From Lachnospiraceae bacterium (GTDB lineage Bacteria; Bacillota; Clostridia; Lachnospirales; Lachnospiraceae): a DNA stretch of 64,000 nucleotides. The stretch is taken from positions 20,068 through 84,067 of the forward strand of contig JAAWBT010000011.1 of NCBI GenBank assembly GCA_022792835.1, given 5' to 3'. The position numbers were made by a program, and so were the translations under genes. Position 1 is the stretch's first letter, and each line of letters opens with the position of its first letter. Below the pieces are notes generated by a model that was given only the letters and a program-made list of their open reading frames with translations, was not told where the DNA came from and searched no databases. Shown here piece after piece: positions 52,182 to 59,097 of this stretch.

Positions 52182-52328
52182 ATGGATAAGGGCTCCAGAA
52201 ATGAAGAAGCCGTGCAGAAACGACTTCAGTCGCTGGAAGTGGAAAACAAACTGCTTTACCAGATTGTCCTACAGCTGAACGCTACTTTACAAAGACTCAT
52301 TGAAACTTATGTATTATCAGGAGAATAG
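52182..52328 (+). CDS. 48-residue helical protein, distantly Spo0E-like
   Basis: Found by hand translation. A 48-residue charged helical hairpin protein starting ATG at 52182 after a GGGGG ribosome site and ending TAG at 52328. The second half, VLQLNATLQRLIETY, resembles the Spo0E-like pattern VLxLSxxLDxLIxxY. The phosphatase signature Ser and Asp are Asn and Gln here, so Spo0A-P dephosphorylation is unlikely. It has a plausible promoter and a strong terminator, so it is expressed as its own unit. Confidence 0.6.
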   Translation: MDKGSRNEEAVQKRLQSLEVENKLLYQIVLQLNATLQRLIETYVLSGE

Positions 52329-52356
52329 CCGCTGCTGAACATACGGAATCCAAAAA

Positions 52357-52412
52357 GGAGATGTCTCAAAGCCCAGGATGGGAAACTTCTTTTGTTACAT
52401 CTTCTTTTTTTT
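52357..52412 (+). terminator. Intrinsic terminator of the 48-aa gene
   Basis: GGAGATGT (52357-52364) pairs with ACATCTTC (52397-52404, one mismatch), followed directly by T8 (52405-52412). Confidence 0.8.
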
Positions 52413-52434
52413 CTTTATTTCATTATATATTCCG

Positions 52435-52658
52435 TCACCTAATCTTCACAAACAGCTCCTGTTTGAAGGTTGTGCCTGTTTTGTTCCGGATATCGGCCAC
52501 GTGCTTGTCAGTCGACCCACACGGATATCCAGAGCGGAACTGATATTCTGTGTGATCATTCCCCGGCGCAAACGTCTCAGAACCGCCTCCTCTCTGGGCA
52601 TCCGATTGTATTGCCTCCACAGCATCTGATGCTGTCCCTTCTCATCGCCAAAACATCT
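52435..52658 (-). pseudogene. Remnant of a LuxR-type HTH regulator (frameshifted)
   Basis: Two overlapping minus-strand frames together give a LuxR-like helix-turn-helix. Frame A (from about 52658) reads PREEAVLRRLRRGMITQNIS then SALDIRVG. Frame B takes over with STDKHVADIRNKTG and ends KQELFVKIR at 52435. Each frame alone breaks the domain at the same point, so a single indel has split it. No receiver domain or start with a ribosome site is visible upstream. The remaining DNA from 52659 to 52780 shows nothing recognisable. Confidence 0.6.
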
Positions 52659-52781
52659 TTACCCCTATCCAGAATACCCCCCGATAAGTCCCTGATAAAT
52701 CAAAAAAGCAAAATCCCGCCAAATGGCACAGCCCCAGGGGGTAAAAGCTGCCGCCTCTACTACTTTTAAATCCAAAAACCA

Positions 52782-52810
52782 TTTACTTTTCTCTTTACCC
52801 CTCCTATAAT
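52782..52810 (+). promoter_or_regulatory. Promoter of the M18 aminopeptidase gene
   Basis: TTTACT (52782-52787) and a perfect TATAAT (52805-52810) are 17 bp apart, 63 bp before the start codon. Confidence 0.68.
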
Positions 52811-52873
52811 AAGAGACAGAAAAAAACTGTTTGACCCCTGCATCATGAAATTAAGATAAGGAAGGAATTCAAA

Positions 52874-54289
52874 ATGACTGAAGAAAAGACTGCAGCTAAG
52901 CTGCGACAGGAAGAACTGTTTCTGAAAAAGCAAAACGGCTACGACAAAATCGACGAGGCTTCTATCGTTGCCATGGACGAATACTGTGACGGCTACAAAA
53001 AGTTTCTGGACAATGCAAAAACAGAGAGGGAAGCAGTAAAAGCAGCCGTCTCTCTGGCTGAAGAAAAGGGGTTTGTCCCCTTCCGGCGCTACATGAGCTT
53101 AAAGCCCGGCGACCGGGTCTATGTGTCCAACCGCGGACAATCCCTGATGCTGGCTGTCATTGGCACCAGGCCCCTGGACGAAGGCATCAACATCGGCGCT
53201 GCCCACATCGACTCTCCCAGGCTGGACTTAAAACCTTATCCGCTTTTTGAGGATGGAGATTTCGCTCTGTTAAAGACTCATTACTATGGCGGCATCCGCA
53301 AATATCAATGGCTGTCCGTTCCTCTTGAGCTGAGAGGCACTGTCATCCGCAAAGACGGCACCAAGACAGAAGTCACCTTGGGCGGCGAGCCCGGCGATCC
53401 TTTCCTGGTGATCCCCGACCTGCTTCCTCACCTGGCCTCGGCCCAGTCGGAAAAGCCTTTGGGGAAAGCTGTCGATCCGGAAGCCATGAACATTTTCCTT
53501 GGCTCCCGCCCTTACCCCGACAAGGAAGTGAGCGAACGGTTTAAGCTGGCAGCCCTGGATCTGCTCAACCAAAAATACGGCATCACAGAGGAAGATTTCC
53601 TTTCCGCAGAGCTTTGTGCCGTTCCCGCCTACTCGGCCTGCGATATCGGGCTGGACCGCTCCATGATCGGCGCTTACGGCCAGGATGACCGCGTCTGCGG
53701 CTATGCTTCTCTGAAAGGCCTTTTTGACGCAGAAGCTCCCGAAAAAACTGCGGTCTGTGTCCTGGCAGATAAAGAAGAGATCGGTTCCATGGGAGTCAGC
53801 GGCATGCAGTCCCAGGCATTCGACACCTTTATCGCCGACCTCTGCAGCTGTCTGGATGCGCATCTTCGGACCTGCTATGAAAATTCTTTCTGCCTCTCCG
53901 CAGACGTCAATGCCTGCTATGACCCCAACTATGCAGATGTCTACGACAAGAGAAATTCCAGCTTTATCAACCAGGGGGTCACTCTGTGCAAGTATACGGG
54001 GAGCCGCGGAAAATCCGGAGCCTCTGACGCCTCCGCAGAGGTCATGGGCTATGCCCGCAAAGTGTTTCATCATGCAGATGTGCTCTGGAACGTATCGGAG
54101 CTTGGGAAAATTGAGGCAGGCGGCGGCGGTACGCTTGCCCTCTATATGGCCAACCGGAACATTGACACTGTCGACGCCGGAGTTCCCGTCCTGGGAATGC
54201 ACGCCCCTTTCGAAGTTACCGGAAAGCTGGACTGTTACATGATGTACCTGGCCATGAAGGCCGTCTATGAGGCGCCGGTTGCGATTTAA
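52874..54289 (+). CDS. M18-family aminopeptidase (aspartyl aminopeptidase type)
   Basis: A 471-residue cytosolic zinc aminopeptidase removing N-terminal residues, acidic ones in characterised relatives. Metal ligands lie in GAAHIDSPRLDLKP, in CDIGLDR...AYGQDDRVC, in DKEEIGSMG and in the C-terminal GMHAPFEV. The length matches the clostridial M18 group. GGAAGG precedes the ATG. The stop overlaps the convergent ogt stop by 4 bp. Confidence 0.92.
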   Translation: MTEEKTAAKLRQEELFLKKQNGYDKIDEASIVAMDEYCDGYKKFLDNAKTEREAVKAAVSLAEEKGFVPFRRYMSLKPGDRVYVSNRGQSLMLAVIGTRPLDEGINIGAAHIDSPRLDLKPYPLFEDGDFALLKTHYYGGIRKYQWLSVPLELRGTVIRKDGTKTEVTLGGEPGDPFLVIPDLLPHLASAQSEKPLGKAVDPEAMNIFLGSRPYPDKEVSERFKLAALDLLNQKYGITEEDFLSAELCAVPAYSACDIGLDRSMIGAYGQDDRVCGYASLKGLFDAEAPEKTAVCVLADKEEIGSMGVSGMQSQAFDTFIADLCSCLDAHLRTCYENSFCLSADVNACYDPNYADVYDKRNSSFINQGVTLCKYTGSRGKSGASDASAEVMGYARKVFHHADVLWNVSELGKIEAGGGGTLALYMANRNIDTVDAGVPVLGMHAPFEVTGKLDCYMMYLAMKAVYEAPVAI

Positions 54290-54825
54290 AGCGCGGTTCC
54301 TTTTGTGGGGACAAACAGTTTCTCCATGTTCACACCTTCCAGTGTGAGCAGCTTTACTTTTTTATCCAAGCCGCCTGCATATCCGGTCAGGCTGCCGTTT
54401 GTCCCCACTACCCGGTGGCAGGGAATGATGATTGAGATCGGATTATGGCCTACCGCACCGCCCACGGCCTGTGCCGACATTTTGTCAAATCTGCGGCGGG
54501 CCATAAGTTTCCGTGCTATTTTGCCGTAGGTTGTCACTGTTCCATAAGGAATTTCGCAGAGAAGTTTCCAGACTTCCCTGCGAAATTCACTGCCCCAAGG
54601 AGCCAGGGAAAGGTCGCCGATGGGCGGCTTTTCTCCTTTAAAATAGCAGTCAAGCCATTCTCTGGTCTGATTCAGAACCGGCGAATCCGCCCTCTCTTCT
54701 ATTTCCTCCTGCCAGGCGCCGAGGAAATATTTTTGTCCCTCCAGCCAGACTCCCACAAGCGCCCCATCCTTCTCTGCGGCCAGAAGCCCTCCGATGGGGG
54801 AATCATAATGCATGGTATATAACAT
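54286..54825 (-). CDS. ogt: Methylated-DNA-protein-cysteine methyltransferase
   Basis: A 179-residue suicide DNA repair protein that takes methyl groups from O6-methylguanine. The active-site Cys is in IIPCHRVVG, preceded by the DNA-binding helix GGAVGHNPI. The N-terminal ribonuclease-like domain is normal. The ATG at 54825 has GGAG nine bases upstream; a longer form to 54846 is possible. Confidence 0.94.
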   Translation of the reverse strand: MLYTMHYDSPIGGLLAAEKDGALVGVWLEGQKYFLGAWQEEIEERADSPVLNQTREWLDCYFKGEKPPIGDLSLAPWGSEFRREVWKLLCEIPYGTVTTYGKIARKLMARRRFDKMSAQAVGGAVGHNPISIIIPCHRVVGTNGSLTGYAGGLDKKVKLLTLEGVNMEKLFVPTKGTAL

Positions 54826-54875
54826 ATCCTGTCTCTCCAATTCCATATCAAAAATTCCGTTGCTGAAAACACAAA

Positions 54876-54899
54876 AACCCGGGAAGCTTGTCCCAGGTT
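54876..54899 (-). terminator. Intrinsic terminator after the DUF1858 gene
   Basis: AACCTGGGA (54899-54891) pairs with TCCCGGGTT (54884-54876), followed by T residues to 54873. One G-U pair. Confidence 0.82.
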
Positions 54900-54918
54900 T
54901 CTGCGCGTTTTACTGTTT

Positions 54919-55128
54919 TTACTGCTCCTTGGCAGTCAGATATTCATTTATCGCGTTGACCAGACCTACAGGGTCGATTCCATGTACCATAGCCGCCTCT
55001 GCCAGAGATTCTCCCTGGGCGGAAGGGCATCCGATACAGTGCATGCCTGCTCCCATGAGAATCGGAATGATTCCCTGATCCATCTGAATTGCCTCGCCGA
55101 TCAACGTATCCTTTGTCACCTGTGCCAT
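54919..55128 (-). CDS. DUF1858 domain protein with CxxC motif
   Basis: A 69-residue protein of a family widespread in anaerobes. The core is [20 protein letters not shown] with a CxxC that could bind metal or act in redox. The remainder is a small helical domain. The ATG at 55128 has AGGAGG seven bases upstream; the ATG two codons earlier is too close. It has its own promoter and terminator. Function unknown. Confidence 0.85.
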   Translation of the reverse strand: MAQVTKDTLIGEAIQMDQGIIPILMGAGMHCIGCPSAQGESLAEAAMVHGIDPVGLVNAINEYLTAKEQ

Positions 55129-55177
55129 GACCATTCCTCCTGAATAATATTTACATACTTTACCGTATTCTCTACGT

Positions 55178-55206
55178 AGTATAGCAGTTTTATTCTTTTC
55201 TGTAAA
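55178..55206 (-). promoter_or_regulatory. Promoter of the DUF1858 gene
   Basis: On the minus strand TTTACA (55206-55201) and TATACT (55183-55178) are 17 bp apart. Confidence 0.75.
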
Positions 55207-55210
55207 CCCC

Positions 55211-55239
55211 TTGGCATTCTCCCTCTCCCGCATTATAAT
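55211..55239 (+). promoter_or_regulatory. Promoter of the DUF4432 gene
   Basis: TTGGCA (55211-55216) and a perfect TATAAT (55234-55239) are 17 bp apart, back-to-back with the DUF1858 promoter. Confidence 0.82.
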
Positions 55240-55276
55240 TAGAGAAAAGACAATGGAAACAAGGAGGATTTCAGAT

Positions 55277-56275
55277 ATGGTAAACAGAAGCTACTATGGA
55301 CATGATACTCAGTTTTATGGAGTCGAGGAACATCGCCTGGTGGGAGGCAAGGGCGACGGCATGCGGTTATTTCAGGTCCGCAATGGAAGTGGGCTGGAGT
55401 TCACAGTTTCCGCCGACAGGGCCGCCGACATTTCCCGAATCTCCTATAAAGGCGTCAATTTGAATTACATGGGCTCTGCGGGCTATGTGGCTCCCGCCTA
55501 TTACGATGAACCTGGATTCGGATTTTTAAAATCTTTTACCTGCGGATTTCTCACCACCTGCGGCCTGCAGAATATCGGCACTCCCGGTATGGACGGGGAC
55601 GCCCCCTGCCCTTTACACGGCACCCTCTCCAACCTTCCTGCCGACCGGATCTATTATACGGAAGAGGAGGGAAAAATTGAACTTCACGCCAAAATCAATG
55701 ATATGGAAATTTTCAAACAAAAGCTTGTCTTAAACCGGACGATCTCCTGCGAATACGGCAAAAATATCCTGAAAATTTCTGATGCTGTAAAAAATGAGGG
55801 TTCCTCCGATGAACCGCTTTTGCTCCTCTACCATATGAATATCGGTTATCCTCTCCTTGACGAGCATGCAAAGCTTGTCGTTTCCTCTGAGAGAGTCCTT
55901 CCCCGTGATGACCACGCGGCAAAGGATCTGGAGACCTGGGACAAGATGCTCTCTCCCATTCCCAACTTCCAGGAACAGTGTTATTATCATGAATTTGAGA
56001 GTCAGGAGCCCTGTGCAAAAATCTGGAACAGCCATACCGGCACAGGACTTGCCATCCGCTGGGACAAAAAGCAGATTCCTTATATGACGGAATGGAAAAT
56101 GATGGGGGAACGGGATTACGTCCTCGGTCTTGAGCCTTGCACCAATAAGCTGGAGGGCCGTGCAAATCTCCGCAAAGAGGGCTCCCTGCAGTTTATCCGT
56201 CCCGATGAGACCCGTCACTTTGAATTAGAAGTGGAGTTTTTCGACAACGAGGCGAAATGGGAGGCCGCGCGCTAA
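55277..56275 (+). CDS. Aldose 1-epimerase-like protein (DUF4432 family)
   Basis: A 332-residue beta-sandwich protein of the galactose-mutarotase superfamily. Visible are [28 protein letters not shown], the [12 protein letters not shown] loop with a probable catalytic His, and [10 protein letters not shown]. Such proteins bind or epimerise sugars; the substrate is unknown and no sugar operon is adjacent. The ATG at 55277 follows GGAGG; the longer frame to 55211 would overlap the promoter. Confidence 0.87.
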   Translation: MVNRSYYGHDTQFYGVEEHRLVGGKGDGMRLFQVRNGSGLEFTVSADRAADISRISYKGVNLNYMGSAGYVAPAYYDEPGFGFLKSFTCGFLTTCGLQNIGTPGMDGDAPCPLHGTLSNLPADRIYYTEEEGKIELHAKINDMEIFKQKLVLNRTISCEYGKNILKISDAVKNEGSSDEPLLLLYHMNIGYPLLDEHAKLVVSSERVLPRDDHAAKDLETWDKMLSPIPNFQEQCYYHEFESQEPCAKIWNSHTGTGLAIRWDKKQIPYMTEWKMMGERDYVLGLEPCTNKLEGRANLRKEGSLQFIRPDETRHFELEVEFFDNEAKWEAAR

Positions 56276-56293
56276 ACTTTTGTGCAGAGATTA

Positions 56294-56380
56294 CAGAGAG
56301 TGCCGCAGATTATATCCTTTGCAGACACGGCGGCAAGTCCGCCTATGGCCTGCTTCCGAAAGAATCTGCAGCACTCTCTG
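56294..56380. repeat. Long structured inverted repeat between convergent genes
   Basis: The 18-nt arms at 56294-56311 and 56363-56380 are complementary with one mismatch. The 51-nt centre contains a further GGCGG/CCGCC hairpin. The element fills most of the gap between the DUF4432 and XRE genes and could act as a factor-assisted terminator in both directions. No T tract is present. Confidence 0.7.
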
Positions 56381-56392
56381 ATAGTCATAGCC

Positions 56393-57403
56393 CTAATGCT
56401 TCTTTTTTGCCATCACAATTCCTTTTACAGTCAGGTAGAGGGCTGCGAAAACGACTCCGGCCACAGGCCAGATCAGGCCGGAGGCCTTGCCGTTTTCTGT
56501 CCGGAAAAAGACTGTCAGAAAAACAGCTGTGACCAGACACCAGTAGACTCCCGAAAATACGGAAAGTACCTTTGAGGCTTCTTTATTTTTCCTGCTGTAA
56601 TCGCCCTCCTGGAGAAGTTTCTGATAGCTTCCCTTTATCATGCTTACCCGAATAAAGACATATACACCGCAGGCCACCAGGAAAAGCACCATCCCCACGG
56701 AAATAACCTCGAACATCCGATTTTCCAGGAATCCGGCCACCATGACTGGTGTCGCGCCCCCGATACACAGAACCACTCCGGCCATGATGCCCATGCGGAA
56801 TTTCGGCTCAAAAGCTTCTTCCTTTTTTCTCACCTGGTCAGCCATTTCCTCTCCTAAAAAAAGAGGTTCTTTTTCCATATATTCATACTTCGACAGCTTA
56901 AGGCCCTGAAAAATCAGAATTGCTACTGCCACAGCTGCGAACGCCAGAAGGATCACCATGCCCAGTCCCCCGGCCGCATCCTCTGAAAGAGAGATGAACC
57001 CGTATTCTGCCAGCCCGCCAAAGATTATCATACAGATCGGCGAAAGGATGCATAAAAAGACGCCAAATGCAATCCACCTGGAAACCTTCTCTGTCATTTC
57101 CATAAACGTTTCGGCTTCCTCAGCGGAAACGACTCTCGTTTCCAATTCTTTCTGAATGTCAGATTCTCCACAAGAAACCCTTTCTGTTTCCCTCGGTTCC
57201 CATTCCTGCTCTTCCTTTAAAAGATAATCCGTAGTGACCCCAAAAATCTCGCTCATCCTTATGATTTTGTCAAGCTCCGGAATGGATACGCCGCCCTCCC
57301 ATTTGGAAACGGACTGCCTGGATATCTCCAACTGCTCCGCCAGCTCTTCCTGAGACCAGCCCCGGCCTTTCCTAAGCCTTATGATTTTTTCTGCCAGTAT
57401 CAT
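56393..57403 (-). CDS. Membrane-bound XRE-family transcription regulator
   Basis: A 336-residue protein. The N-terminal helix-turn-helix (about 1-60) has [20 protein letters not shown], a classical Cro/C1-type domain. A hydrophilic linker (about 62-110) leads to about six hydrophobic segments. Proteins of this build are thought to link membrane events to transcription; the signal is unknown. The ATG at 57403 follows GGAGG; the frame to 57466 is rejected. Palindromes lie just upstream that may be its operator. Confidence 0.87.
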   Translation of the reverse strand: MILAEKIIRLRKGRGWSQEELAEQLEISRQSVSKWEGGVSIPELDKIIRMSEIFGVTTDYLLKEEQEWEPRETERVSCGESDIQKELETRVVSAEEAETFMEMTEKVSRWIAFGVFLCILSPICMIIFGGLAEYGFISLSEDAAGGLGMVILLAFAAVAVAILIFQGLKLSKYEYMEKEPLFLGEEMADQVRKKEEAFEPKFRMGIMAGVVLCIGGATPVMVAGFLENRMFEVISVGMVLFLVACGVYVFIRVSMIKGSYQKLLQEGDYSRKNKEASKVLSVFSGVYWCLVTAVFLTVFFRTENGKASGLIWPVAGVVFAALYLTVKGIVMAKKKH

Positions 57404-57457
57404 AACTGTCTTCCTCCCTGTTTCTTTTTTAGCTGAGGACATTTTACCAAAAAGCCC

Positions 57458-57504
57458 GGTTGACAACCAGCAAGTGCGCTTGGAAATTTGTCAACCGACG
57501 GTTG
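57458..57504. promoter_or_regulatory. Operator-like palindromes upstream of the XRE gene
   Basis: GGTTGACAA (57458-57466) and TTGTCAACC (57488-57496) are perfect inverted repeats. The overlapping CAACCG-A-CGGTTG (57492-57504) is a second palindrome. They lie 55-100 bp upstream of the XRE start and include TTGACA-like -35 hexamers, which suggests autoregulation. Confidence 0.45.
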
Positions 57505-57525
57505 CGGAAAGGTCAAAAATACTTT

Positions 57526-57795
57526 TTATATCGCTTCTTCAATAAATCCTGTTTTTTGTATCAGCCTTCCCCTCCAGCGAATCTGGTATTTTCTGTATAT
57601 GGACGAACGAATTTCTTGCGTCTTACATTTATTTGCAATAATGCGATACTGCACTTTGTAAGCAGAAAGCTCTTGTCTAAGCATGTGTTCCGTAGCCTCC
57701 AACTGTTCCGCTGCCCGCACTAAATCGGAGCCTTTTAGTTCAATCAAATATGCTTTACGCGCCGCTTCATTCAACAACAGATAATCAATTCCCCT
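57526..57795 (-). pseudogene. 5'-truncated PD-(D/E)xK-type nuclease remnant
   Basis: A minus-strand frame of about 89 codons that follows the ATPase stop directly in the same frame, with no ATG start. It reads GIDYLLLN and then AYLIELKGSD, the Asp and Glu-x-Lys pattern of PD-(D/E)xK nucleases. The EQLEATE helix typical of these folds comes next. The N-terminus appears lost, although an AAGGAG ribosome site remains at the end of the ATPase gene. Codon use is more A/T rich than in the neighbours. Confidence 0.55.
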
Positions 57796-58981
57796 TTACT
57801 CTCCTTCCTGCAAATCCAAAAGCCTGTCAAAATCATAATTGATCACTTTTGAAATCTCATCAATTTTTTCATTCTGAATCATATGAATTTCATCATCCAT
57901 ACAATTTTCAATCATACCATTTTTAACAAAGCCGGCAGTAAATTTATTAAAATCAATCCAACATAGCTCTGAGATTACTTCATTGACTTTTTGAGGCTGC
58001 CTTGTTTGAACAGTATGTGCATATAACAGATTGTTTAATGTTCCAAGCACATACGGACTATGTGTTGTCAATACAACCGAATGCCCTTGATTCTTTACCA
58101 GCGCGATCAGTTCTGTAATATATTTCTGTGACGCAGGAAATAAATGCGACTCTGGCTCCTCAATAATAAATAAAATCTGCTTTTGCTGTATCAGATAATA
58201 AAACAACAAATTCAAAATCCAGACACATTCCTGCTGACCGGAAGAAGAAAAATTAATTTTTACATAATTTCCATCATCCAGAACAATCTGCTCCTCTCCA
58301 TTACTATACCGATATGTGCCCCGTAGAATCGCTTTGATCAACCCCAGTGCGTAATCTACTGTTTTCAAGGACAATTTGGGGGAGGAAAAAGCAGCCAGCC
58401 CCTGAAGTCCATTTGAAAATTCTGACTTAATGCGTAAAATTCGCTCAAGATAATCTTTGGTACAACTATCCAAAGAACGTTTTTGAATATCATCCATTTG
58501 AGCATAAATGTAACTGAACTGTTGTGACAATAATGTAATCATACTGCGCCCTGCAGGAATATACACCGCCTGACAGCAGTCATCAAATAACCGGTACAGC
58601 CCGGATTTCAATAAGTTCATCTCTTCTTCCGGTATTCCCAAAGGTCCGGCCGAAAAACAGTGATCCTTCTCCTGCAAAAAATATCTTAGCTCAGGACTGA
58701 ACGTAATCCATATATAGTTAGAAATACTTTTCCAGTCCTTTTTTCAGCTCTATTCTATGACCGATATCAAATTCATCTTCTAAGCCGGCGACCACAGTTC
58801 CATGAAACGCCTGCCTTTTCACGAGTTCAATGATATCATCTTTTATCGTTCTGAAATAATAAATTGCTTTGGCTATGGTACTTTTTCCGGAAGCCTGAAA
58901 ACCAGTCAGCGTCATAAAGGGAGAACATACCATTTCACACTGCTCAATCGGTCCAAGTTTATTTATAATCAGTTTGTGCAC
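57796..58981 (-). pseudogene. AAA ATPase (OLD/AAA_15-like) split by a frameshift
   Basis: Two ORFs form one SMC/OLD-like ATPase. The first starts GTG at 58981 after AAAGGAGG. It contains Walker A GFQASGKST and ends at 58718. The second carries the ABC-type signature FSSSGQQE, Walker B ILFIIEEPESHL and the switch TTHSPYVLG, ending at 57796. Removing one A from an A6 run near 58735-58750 joins them smoothly into LKKDWKSISNYIWI. It is therefore a one-base frameshift: mutation, slippage or a sequence error. Paired with a nuclease remnant, it resembles a two-gene defence-type module, which is inference. The DNA is A/T rich compared with the flanks. Confidence 0.72.
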
Positions 58982-59028
58982 GCTGTACCCTCCTTTTTCC
59001 GGCCAAAATATTCCCACTTGCTACATGG

Positions 59029-59057
59029 ATTATAACATACTGCTTATAGGATTGCCA
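59029..59057 (-). promoter_or_regulatory. Promoter of the broken ATPase gene
   Basis: On the minus strand TGGCAA (59057-59052) and a perfect TATAAT (59034-59029) are 17 bp apart, about 48 bp before the GTG start. Confidence 0.55.
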
Positions 59058-59097
59058 TATGGGCTGTATATTTTACGATGTTGCACCATATTATTTC

